Source: VGWB01 sp964614245
GTDB taxonomy: Bacteria > Bacteroidota > Ignavibacteria > UBA10030
DNA: 20,978 nt
NCBI GenBank assembly: GCA_964614245.1
Contig: CAZTKU010000030.1
Coordinates: 1-20,978 of the forward strand
Direction of reading: 5' to 3'
Shown here: positions 7,886 through 15,566 of the stretch, in pieces
How positions within the stretch are numbered: position 1 is the first letter of the stretch
How the letters are laid out: every line of letters starts with the position of its first letter
Translations under genes and position numbers: made by a program
The notes under the pieces: generated by a model
What the model was told of the DNA's origin: nothing
What the model saw: the letters and a program-made list of their open reading frames with translations, nothing else
The model's database searches: none

Positions 7886-9583
7886 ATGAGAACTGGATAT
7901 TGTGCCATGCTCTTGCTCTTCCTGCTTGGTCATAGCCAGACCAGTGTGTCTCAAGAGCAGAGAAGACCAATGGTTTTCACGCGGGCGGACACTCTTCGGG
8001 GCATGCTTACGCCCGAGCGGACATGCTACGATGTGAAGTCCTATCATCTGGATGTTCGAATCGATCCGCAGGCTCACACCATTCGAGGTTCAAACACCAT
8101 CCGCTTCAAGGTCGTCACAGCATTCGACAGAATGCAGTTCGACCTCTTCAAGAACATGTCGATCGAGAGGATCACGGTCGATGGGAAAGGATCGTTGGCG
8201 TTCACTCGTGAATACAACGCGTTCTTCGTGCAACTGCCAGGTGCCCTGCAGCAGAACACCGAGCACGAAATAGTCGTTTTCTATTCGGGCGAACCCACAG
8301 AGGCAAGGAGACCGCCGTGGGAGGGAGGCTTCTCGTGGCAGAAAGACAAGGAGGGCAATCCGTGGGTGGTCGTGACGTGCCAGGGAACCGGCGCAAGCCT
8401 CTGGTGGCCAAACAAGGATCATCAGTCCGACGAGCCCGACAGCATGTTGATCAGTATTACAGTACCGAATGGACTGCAGGATATTTCCAACGGCCGCCTC
8501 CGCGCCGTCACCCCCCTGCCTGATGGCTGGGTGCGGTACGACTGGTTTGTGAGCTATCCGATTAATAACTACAACGTTACCGTGAACATCGGCAAATACG
8601 TCCATTTTGCCGATCGCTACGTCAGCGGCGACTCGCTTACGCTTGACTACTATGTGATGCCGGAGAATCTGGAGAGAGCGAAGGTCAAGTTCGAACAGGT
8701 GAAGCCGATGATGGCGTGTTTTGAGAAGTACTTCGGGAAGTACCCCTTTCCGGGAGATGGCTACAAGCTGGTCGAATGTCCACACACGGGAATGGAGCAT
8801 CAGAGCGCCGTGGCCTACGGGAATCACTACATCGGCGGGTACCGCGGCCGTGCGCCATCGGAGACCGGATTGAAATTCGATTTCATCATCATTCACGAAA
8901 GCGCGCACGAATGGTGGGGAAACAGCGTCACCTCCAAAGATATCGCCGACATGTGGATTCACGAAAGCTTCGGGGCGTACGCCGAAGCCCTCTTTGTAGA
9001 ATACATGTGGGGACGTGCTGAGGCGCTCAAGTACATCAATGGAAAGAAGCCGAACGTCGGGAACAGGGAGCCGATTATCGGCATCTACAACGTCCAGCGA
9101 TCGGGTTCGGGTGACATGTACGACAAAGGGCAGCTCGTTCTCAACACCTTCAGGAGCGTCCTGGATAACGACTCTCTCTGGTTTGCCACCCTGCGCGGTC
9201 TCGCCGAGACTTTTCGGTGCCAGACAATCACCGCAGAAGATATGTTCAACTTCATCAACACAAGAACTGGGACCGATTATACATACTTCTTCAACCAGTA
9301 TCTCCGGTATCCGGGCATCCCTCAGCTCGAAGTGTCGGTGTCGAAGAAGGAAACCTCGGTCACTGCCCGTTACCGATGGAAGACAGATGTAGCGGATTTT
9401 CGAATGCCTATCAAAGCCACAACGTCGAGAGGCAAGTACGAATTCATACATCCGACAACGACGTGGCAGACGATGAAGCTCGAGAACATTCTGCCCGAGG
9501 AGTTCAAGATCGCTGACGAATTGTTCCTCGTAGACTTGAAGCTGAGATGGGTGTACCTCGATCCGAGCCTCAAAGACGAGTGA
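7886..9583 (+). CDS. Exported M1-family zinc aminopeptidase
   Basis: A 565-residue gluzincin with a signal peptide (hydrophobic residues 7-14, cleavage near VSQE). The start is ATG 7886 with AGAGGAG directly upstream. The zinc site is H337-E338-SA-H341-EWWGN with E360 as third ligand, exactly HExxH-x18-E, in WIHESFGAYAE. The exopeptidase loop reads GMEHQ (302-306) rather than the GAMEN of classical members, with E304 the likely anchor of the substrate amino group. MYDKGQLVLNTFR contains the probable catalytic tyrosine. The order is N-terminal beta saddle (about 40-245), catalytic domain (about 246-470) and a short beta tail; the helical C-terminal domain of aminopeptidase N is missing, so it is shorter than the 850-900 residue group. 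It should trim N-terminal residues from peptides outside the cytoplasm. The gap to the DPP-IV-type gene is 95 bp and to the M24 gene 81 bp. Residue preference cannot be read from the sequence. Confidence 0.92.
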   Translation: MRTGYCAMLLLFLLGHSQTSVSQEQRRPMVFTRADTLRGMLTPERTCYDVKSYHLDVRIDPQAHTIRGSNTIRFKVVTAFDRMQFDLFKNMSIERITVDGKGSLAFTREYNAFFVQLPGALQQNTEHEIVVFYSGEPTEARRPPWEGGFSWQKDKEGNPWVVVTCQGTGASLWWPNKDHQSDEPDSMLISITVPNGLQDISNGRLRAVTPLPDGWVRYDWFVSYPINNYNVTVNIGKYVHFADRYVSGDSLTLDYYVMPENLERAKVKFEQVKPMMACFEKYFGKYPFPGDGYKLVECPHTGMEHQSAVAYGNHYIGGYRGRAPSETGLKFDFIIIHESAHEWWGNSVTSKDIADMWIHESFGAYAEALFVEYMWGRAEALKYINGKKPNVGNREPIIGIYNVQRSGSGDMYDKGQLVLNTFRSVLDNDSLWFATLRGLAETFRCQTITAEDMFNFINTRTGTDYTYFFNQYLRYPGIPQLEVSVSKKETSVTARYRWKTDVADFRMPIKATTSRGKYEFIHPTTTWQTMKLENILPEEFKIADELFLVDLKLRWVYLDPSLKDE

Positions 9584-9664
9584 GACTCGACCGGGGGTGG
9601 ACCACGGCTTGGCGTTCTACACTCTCGATCATTCTTCGACACAATCTGTCACAAGGAGATCATC

Positions 9665-11050
9665 ATGTTCGCGACCAGGATCTATGTTCAACGGAGAAAC
9701 GCTCTCAAGAAAAGAATGCAGTCGGGAATACTCCTCTTCCTTGGCAATGAGGAGAGCCCGATGAACTACCCGGCAAACACCTATTCCTTCCGGCAGGATA
9801 GCTCATTCCTCTATTACTGGGGACTCGATCACCCGTCTCTTGCTGCCGTCATCGATCTCGACGCGCGAAAAGAGATCATCTTTGGCAATGACCCAACGGT
9901 CGATGAGATCGTGTGGACCGGTCCGCAGACGTCGATCAAAGAGAAAAGCGAGAAGGTTGGCGTCTCCACGACACTTCCTCTGAGCAAGCTCGAGGAGGTC
10001 CTCAGAGTCGCTGTCCAAAACGGAAGGAAGATCCATTTCCTGCGACAGTACAGACCCGAGAATATCCTGAAGCTCGAGCGTCTCCTCGGAATTCATCCGC
10101 GCGCGGTCAATGAATATGCGTCGAAGGAATTCATCCGCGGTGTTGTCGAGCAGCGGTCCATCAAGTCAAGAGAAGAGGTGGAGCAAATCGAGCTTGCGAT
10201 CGATATGACCCGCCGGATGCAAATCGCTGCGATGAAGATGGCCAAGCCGGGGATATACGAACGGGAGGTTGTCGGAGCAATGGAAGGCATCGCTGTCTCG
10301 ATGGGGGGAGGCCTCTCGTTCCCGATCATCTTTTCCATCCATGGCGAGACGCTGCATAATCATTACTACGGGAACAAGATGAGATCGGGAAACATCGTTG
10401 TGAACGACTCCGGAGCGGAATCCCCTCTGCACTACGCCGGTGACATCACGAGGACGTTTCCTGTCAGCGGAAAATTCACGCAGAAGCAGAAGGAGGTGTA
10501 TCAGATCGTCGTCCAAGCGCAAAAGAAAACGATCGAGATGATCTCCCCCGGGGTGAAGTTTAAAGATGTGCATCTGACAGCTTGCAGGATGCTCGCAGCC
10601 GGATTAAAGGAGCTCGGATTGATGAAGGGGAATGTGGAGGAAGCTGTTCAAGCTGGGGCGCATGCGATGTTCTTCCAGTGCGGCCTGGGTCATATGATGG
10701 GGCTCGACGTTCACGATATGGAGGATCTCGGAGAGGAGTTCGTCGGATACGATGATCAGACGAAGCGGAGCGATCAATTCGGTTTGTGCTATTTGCGACT
10801 TGCGAAAGCTCTGCAGCCCGGTTTTGTCGTGACGGTTGAGCCCGGGATCTATTTCATCCCCGAATTGATACACTCGTGGAAAACGCAAAAAAAGTTCACC
10901 CAGTTCATCAACTATGACGTTCTGGCAAAGTACGAGCGATTCGGCGGCATAAGGGTTGAAGATGATGTGCTTGTGCTTAAGAAGGGGAACCGCATCCTGG
11001 GCAAGAGAATTCCCAAAACGATTGCAGAAGTTGAAGCGACGTCATCTTGA
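9665..11050 (+). CDS. pepP: Cytoplasmic Xaa-Pro aminopeptidase (M24B, PepP-like)
   Basis: A 461-residue pita-bread metallopeptidase that releases an N-terminal residue preceding proline. The N-terminal AMP_N domain (about 1-165) is followed by the catalytic fold with all five dinuclear-metal ligands: D248 in NDSGAE, D260 in YAGDITRTFP, H343 in GLGHMMGLDVHD, E392 in VEPGIYF and E432 in GGIRVEDDVLV. These match D260, D271, H354, E383 and E406 of E. coli PepP. There is no signal peptide, so it should work in the cytoplasm, unlike the exported peptidases on either side; this fits final cleavage of Xaa-Pro or Xaa-Hyp peptides after uptake. ATG 9665 has AAGGAG upstream. A prolidase (dipeptide-only) role is the main alternative; the two groups share these ligands. 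Confidence 0.92.
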   Translation: MFATRIYVQRRNALKKRMQSGILLFLGNEESPMNYPANTYSFRQDSSFLYYWGLDHPSLAAVIDLDARKEIIFGNDPTVDEIVWTGPQTSIKEKSEKVGVSTTLPLSKLEEVLRVAVQNGRKIHFLRQYRPENILKLERLLGIHPRAVNEYASKEFIRGVVEQRSIKSREEVEQIELAIDMTRRMQIAAMKMAKPGIYEREVVGAMEGIAVSMGGGLSFPIIFSIHGETLHNHYYGNKMRSGNIVVNDSGAESPLHYAGDITRTFPVSGKFTQKQKEVYQIVVQAQKKTIEMISPGVKFKDVHLTACRMLAAGLKELGLMKGNVEEAVQAGAHAMFFQCGLGHMMGLDVHDMEDLGEEFVGYDDQTKRSDQFGLCYLRLAKALQPGFVVTVEPGIYFIPELIHSWKTQKKFTQFINYDVLAKYERFGGIRVEDDVLVLKKGNRILGKRIPKTIAEVEATSS

Positions 11051-11108
11051 TCGTTGAACACACTCGCAGGAATTCGAGAAGTCGGGTCCAATCACCCTGA
11101 ACGTGGTT

Positions 11109-11131
11109 GCCCCGCATTGATCGGCCGGGGT
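11109..11131. repeat. Short GC-rich hairpin between pepP and the M64 gene
   Basis: CCCCG (11110-11114) pairs with CGGGG (11126-11130) around an 11-base loop and is followed by TTTAGCGTTTT. It lies in the 166-bp gap before the M64 gene. It could be a weak terminator or attenuator that lowers downstream expression, but the stem is only five base pairs. Confidence 0.3.
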
Positions 11132-11216
11132 TTAGCGTTTTGTCCAGGAGTAGATTCGGAAACGAGTTCGGAATGACCAGTGGGGCAATGTCGCTTTTCC
11201 CATTTCGGAGGCAACA

Positions 11217-12695
11217 ATGATGAATCGACTGCTTGAATGTTCTCTCGCTCTGTTTCTTTGCAGTTTTCTCTCCGCTCAAGAATTCAAGTTCGATGACTAC
11301 TTCGTCGACAAGACGTTGCGAATCGACTACTATCACGTCGGCAGCGGGCTGGAAGAGGCTGTCACCGTGGATAAGATCTACCGGCAAGGCGTCTGGGCCG
11401 GCAACCCGAAGAGACTGCTCTATCCCTTCCTCTACGGCCGGTATTTCGTCAAGGTGTACGATGTTGCCTCAAATGCGCTCATCTATTCGAAAGGATACGA
11501 CGGGTACTTCGCTGAATACAAGACGACTGACCCGGCGAGGAAGGGTGTCAAAAGGGCCTTTCATCAGTCAGCACTGGTCCCCTTTCCCAAGCGTCCGATC
11601 CTGTTTGTGATCGAGATGAGGGATACGCTCAATCTCTACCACCCGATCTTTCACTTGCGCATCGATCCTGCCGACTACCATATCATCACTGAGACTCCGC
11701 AACGCGGCGATCAGGTTTTTGAAGTAATAAAGAACGGTGATCCGCGGGTAAAGGTGGACATTGTTGTGCTGAGCGAAGGCTACGTGGCGAGCGAGAGAAA
11801 TAAATTCGAAACAGATCTGAAAAAATACGCCGAAATCTTCTTCAACTGGGAACCGTACAAGACCTACAAGAGCCGGTTCAACTTCTCGGGAGTCTTTAGC
11901 CCGTCTCCGGAAAGCGGTGTCGATGAGCCGAGGCAAGGGCGATACCGGCACACGCTTCTCGATGCCACCTTCAACTCCATGGACTCCGACCGCTACCTTC
12001 TGACGGAGGACGACAAGACGATGCGCGATGTCGCCGCCCAAGTTCCCTACGATGCAATCCTCATCATGGTGAACAGCAAACGATACGGAGGGGGTGCGTT
12101 GTTCGGCTGCTTCTCCACGTTTACGACCGATGGGCCGTGGAGCGAGTACGTCTTTCAGCACGAATTCGCGCACGCGTTCGCGTTTTTGGCCGATGAATAC
12201 TATGCCTCCGAGGTCGCATACAGCGAGTTCTTCCCGCCAGGCATCGAGCCAAACGAGCCAAACCTCACGGCTTTACTCGATCCGCAGAATCTCAAATGGA
12301 AAGAGCTTGTAACACCGGGACTCGCTGTTCCCACACCGTGGGGGAAGGAGCGCTTCGACAGTCTCAACGCAGCCGCAGGTGCTCTGGGCAGAGAAAGAAG
12401 AGCAAAGCTCGAGCGCATGAGAAATGAGGGTGCTGCTGAGAAACAGATCCAAGAGGCTGACAGGGAGTTTGGCAGTCGAAGTGAGAAGCTGCAAAATGAA
12501 ATCCGCCAATTCATAATGGAACATCCCTTGAGTGGTAAAATCGGCGCGTTTGAAGGAGGAGGCTTCGTTGCAAAGGGATTCTATCGTCCCACCGTCAATT
12601 CTCTTATGAATCAGTTCAATACCAAAGACAAGTCATTTTACGGGGTCAACGAGCAAGCGATTGTCCGCGTCATCAATTACTACAGCGAACGGTAG
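11217..12695 (+). CDS. Exported M64-family (IgA-peptidase-like) metallopeptidase
   Basis: A 492-residue zinc endopeptidase with a signal peptide (core about residues 5-18, cleavage near LSAQ). The middle holds the M64 core: VVLSEGYV (start of the catalytic domain), FNFSGVFSPSPESGVDEP, and the zinc motif H315-E316-FA-H319 followed by FLADEYY, with D326 the probable third ligand. FEGGGFVAKGFYRPTVNSLM near the end is the usual M64 closing block. The N-terminal third (about 20-165) is the beta-rich domain often attached in Bacteroidota. Between the zinc site and the closing block lies a highly charged helical stretch (about 380-435). The family takes its name from a Clostridium ramosum IgA endopeptidase, but most relatives have no known substrate. 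GGAGG precedes the start; ATG 11220 is equally possible. The 20-bp gap to the POT carrier suggests co-transcription with peptide uptake. Confidence 0.88.
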   Translation: MMNRLLECSLALFLCSFLSAQEFKFDDYFVDKTLRIDYYHVGSGLEEAVTVDKIYRQGVWAGNPKRLLYPFLYGRYFVKVYDVASNALIYSKGYDGYFAEYKTTDPARKGVKRAFHQSALVPFPKRPILFVIEMRDTLNLYHPIFHLRIDPADYHIITETPQRGDQVFEVIKNGDPRVKVDIVVLSEGYVASERNKFETDLKKYAEIFFNWEPYKTYKSRFNFSGVFSPSPESGVDEPRQGRYRHTLLDATFNSMDSDRYLLTEDDKTMRDVAAQVPYDAILIMVNSKRYGGGALFGCFSTFTTDGPWSEYVFQHEFAHAFAFLADEYYASEVAYSEFFPPGIEPNEPNLTALLDPQNLKWKELVTPGLAVPTPWGKERFDSLNAAAGALGRERRAKLERMRNEGAAEKQIQEADREFGSRSEKLQNEIRQFIMEHPLSGKIGAFEGGGFVAKGFYRPTVNSLMNQFNTKDKSFYGVNEQAIVRVINYYSER

Positions 12696-12715
12696 ATCCA
12701 ATTTGAGGAAAGAGA

Positions 12716-13999
12716 ATGCCGATTCTTCGAAATCATCCTGCAGGACTGCAAGTACTCTTCTTCACGGAAATGTGGGAGCGGTTCGGATTCTACATCATGA
12801 TGGCAATCTTCACTCTGTACATGGATCAAGATTTTTTGTGGGATGATGCAAGAAAGGGAAACGTGTATGGATTGTTCCTGGGCGCGGTGTTCTTCATGCC
12901 GATCATCGGTGGCTGGATCGCCGATACGTGGTTGGGGCATCGCAACACCATCAGGGTTGGTGCCGTCATTATGACGGTTGGCTATGTGATGCTCGCGCTG
13001 TCCTCTGTAAACCGACTTGCCTTGTTCTACCTGGCCCTGGTTCTTGTCGCAGTCGGGACGGGGTTGTTCAAGGCCAACGTATCGGTCCTCGTGGGAAATT
13101 TGTATGAACCCGGAAGCCAGTTTAAAGACGCGGGATACAACATCTTCTATATGGGTATCAATCTTGGTGCTTTTCTAGCGCCGCTCGCAGCGACGCTGGT
13201 CCACAGTCTCTTCAACAGCTACAATATCTCATTCGGCCTTGCAGCGGTCGGAATGGTCTTGTCAATGGTCATTTTTGAGGCGGGGAGGCAGAAGTACCTC
13301 TACGCTGATACCGTTCACACGTCGCCGCGAAAGGCTGAGACCACAGCTGAGGAAGCTGAGGCGAGCAAAAGGGAGGAACGCCAGAGACTTCTGTCATTGG
13401 GCACTCTCTTCGCGATTGTCATTTTTTTCTGGATGGCGTTCTATCAAAACGGTTTTGCGCTGACTCTCTTTGCTCAACGCTCGACAGTCATTTACAGCTA
13501 CCTTCAGCCTGAGACGTATCAATCGTTCGGTGCCTTCTTCATACTTCTCTTGACACCATTTGTCGTATGGATCTTTGGCAGGCTACGCGAAAAGGGGAAG
13601 GAGCCTCCGAACCCGGTCAAAATCTTCGTGGGTATGTTCACTGCCGGATTATCGCTGATCATTATGGTGGGTGCCTCGTTGTTGGGAGGAGATCGTGACG
13701 TCAACATTATGTCCCCGTACTGGTTGATCTCTTCTTATTTCGTGATCACGATTGCAGAAATCCTTGTGAGTCCGATGGGGCTTTCCTTTGTATCGAAGGT
13801 CGCACCTGCGCGGCTGCGGGGATTGATGATGGGTTGCTGGTTCGGCGCGACCGCGATCGGAAGCTATTCTTCGGGTCTGTTGGGCAGATTTTACAGCGAT
13901 CTCGAGCACCACACCTACTTCCTCCTGCTTTCAATTCTTCTTCTTGCAACATCATTTCTCGTGCTCGCCTCCTTGAGGATTTTGAAACGGTTCGCATAG
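12716..13999 (+). CDS. Proton-dependent oligopeptide transporter (POT/PTR2 family)
   Basis: A 427-residue inner-membrane carrier for di- and tripeptides driven by the proton gradient. The family marks are ExxER in TM1 (E18, E21, R22 in FTEMWERFGFY) and NIFYMGINLGAF, the FYxxINxG signature, in TM5. I count 12 hydrophobic segments split six and six by a charged loop of about 35 residues rich in K, E and R; the two extra helices common in bacterial members seem absent, which explains the short length. It starts 20 bp after the M64 gene with GAGGAAAG upstream. In context it would import the short, proline-containing peptides made by the exported peptidases. Substrate choice (dipeptide, tripeptide, or another small molecule as in some relatives) is inferred from family and position. 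Confidence 0.9.
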   Translation: MPILRNHPAGLQVLFFTEMWERFGFYIMMAIFTLYMDQDFLWDDARKGNVYGLFLGAVFFMPIIGGWIADTWLGHRNTIRVGAVIMTVGYVMLALSSVNRLALFYLALVLVAVGTGLFKANVSVLVGNLYEPGSQFKDAGYNIFYMGINLGAFLAPLAATLVHSLFNSYNISFGLAAVGMVLSMVIFEAGRQKYLYADTVHTSPRKAETTAEEAEASKREERQRLLSLGTLFAIVIFFWMAFYQNGFALTLFAQRSTVIYSYLQPETYQSFGAFFILLLTPFVVWIFGRLREKGKEPPNPVKIFVGMFTAGLSLIIMVGASLLGGDRDVNIMSPYWLISSYFVITIAEILVSPMGLSFVSKVAPARLRGLMMGCWFGATAIGSYSSGLLGRFYSDLEHHTYFLLLSILLLATSFLVLASLRILKRFA

Positions 14000-14073
14000 A
14001 AACCGAAGATAGGCGGACGATGAGCATGGCGCGACAGAACTCCGAGAGCGATCAAGGAAAGGAGAACAGATTC

Positions 14074-15549
14074 ATGGAAAATCCCAAGCAAGAACGTGAG
14101 TTCAAACGCGGTCTCGGCCTCTTGGATTCAGTGATGATTGTTGTCGGAGTGATGATCGGGTCCGGGATTTTCATCGTCAGTGCCGATATTGCCCGGACCG
14201 TCGGGTCGCCCGGCCTCCTGTTGCTCGTCTGGCTGATAACGGGCGTGCTCACGATGATCGCCGCATTGAGCTACGGCGAGCTCGCAGTGATGATGCCTCA
14301 CGCCGGAGGACAGTATGTCTACTTGCGCGAGGCGTATAACCCGATGGTTGGCTTCCTCTATGGCTGGACGTTCTTCATGGTGATTCAAACCGGGACGATC
14401 GCTGCCGTATCGGTTGCATTTGCGAAGTTCACGGGTGTGTTGGTTCCGTGGGTGAGCGAGCAGAACGTCTTGTTCGGCCTGGGCGGCGTGAACGTCTCCA
14501 TGGCTCAACTGACGGCTGTCGCCTGCGTCATCGTTCTCACGGGGATCAACCTCCTGGGCCTGCGCGAAGGGAAAATCGTCCAGAACATCTTCACGATGAC
14601 GAAGACCGCCGCGTTGATCGGCATCATTTTCCTCGGACTCTTTGTCGTGCGAAATCATGAGGCGGTTGCCGCGAACCTCTCAAGTTTCTGGTCATCAACG
14701 TGGACGCACCTCGCAGATGGGAAAATCGTCTCAGTTGAATCACTCTCCGGCTGGAAGATTCTCGCCGCTCTTGGCGCGGCGATGGTTGGCTCCTTGTTTG
14801 CCGCCGACTCGTGGCACGACGTGACATTCGCGGCACCTGAGGTCATTGATCCGAAGAAGACGCTTCCGCGGAGCCTGGCAATTGGGGTCGCGCTCGTTAC
14901 CCTTCTGTACATCCTCACAAACGTCTCCTACATCCTTCTTCTGCCTGTCGCCGGGAATCCGGATGCGACCGATGTCGTCGGCCGCGGCATCCAGTTCGCA
15001 GCTTCAGATCGAGTCGGCACGGCAGCCGCATCGATCATCTTTGGAGACATCGCCACGGTGATCATGGCTGTGCTCATTATGATCTCGACGTTCGGTTGCA
15101 CGAATGGACTAATTCTCGCTGGTGCACGTGTGTATTATGCGATGGCAAAGGACGGCTTGTTTTTTAGGCGGGCGGGGGAACTCAATGCGAATGCCGTGCC
15201 GGCCTCGGCTCTCATTATTCAGGCGGCGTGGTCCATCATCCTCTGCTTTTCGGGCACCTATAGCGACCTCCTCGACTACGTGATTTTTGCAGTCCTGGTT
15301 TTCTATGTCCTTACGACAACGGGACTCTTTATCCTCAGAAGGAAGCGGCCGGATGCGGACCGGCCGTACAAAGCCTTTGGCTATCCGGTGCTTCCTGCGT
15401 TCTACATCGTCGCGGCGGCTGCGATTTGCATCGACCTCCTGATCTTCAAGCCCCGTTACACTTGGCCCGGCGTGGCTATTGTTCTGATTGGCATACCGGT
15501 ATACTACCTGTGGAAGAGATACTCAACTCGGATTCAACGGAGTGCTTGA
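14074..15549 (+). CDS. APC-family amino-acid permease
   Basis: A 491-residue, about 12-helix inner-membrane carrier. The open frame runs back into the POT gene, but ATG 14074 was chosen because AAGGAG lies about ten bases upstream and the protein then begins with the usual short hydrophilic tail before TM1. TM1 carries the G-S-G-I-F motif (residues 29-33) of the APC fold, where the amino and carboxyl groups of the substrate bind, and PHAGGQYVYLREAYNP in the TM2-TM3 region is typical of the LAT/YfnA-like branch. The last helices end in TWPGVAIVLIGIPVYYLWKR. It lies 74 bp after the POT carrier and 17 bp before the propeller gene. Import of free proline, hydroxyproline or other amino acids from the peptidase work is a reasonable guess, not shown by the sequence. 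ATGs at 14020 and 14026 would add 16-18 residues. Confidence 0.88.
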   Translation: MENPKQEREFKRGLGLLDSVMIVVGVMIGSGIFIVSADIARTVGSPGLLLLVWLITGVLTMIAALSYGELAVMMPHAGGQYVYLREAYNPMVGFLYGWTFFMVIQTGTIAAVSVAFAKFTGVLVPWVSEQNVLFGLGGVNVSMAQLTAVACVIVLTGINLLGLREGKIVQNIFTMTKTAALIGIIFLGLFVVRNHEAVAANLSSFWSSTWTHLADGKIVSVESLSGWKILAALGAAMVGSLFAADSWHDVTFAAPEVIDPKKTLPRSLAIGVALVTLLYILTNVSYILLLPVAGNPDATDVVGRGIQFAASDRVGTAAASIIFGDIATVIMAVLIMISTFGCTNGLILAGARVYYAMAKDGLFFRRAGELNANAVPASALIIQAAWSIILCFSGTYSDLLDYVIFAVLVFYVLTTTGLFILRRKRPDADRPYKAFGYPVLPAFYIVAAAAICIDLLIFKPRYTWPGVAIVLIGIPVYYLWKRYSTRIQRSA

Positions 15550-15566
15550 CGCTTAGAGTCTTTGAA

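Noticed and set aside
8090..9451. 453-codon - strand frame inside the M1 gene
   Set aside because: Shadow of the M1 coding frame; the + strand carries complete catalytic motifs and a signal peptide.
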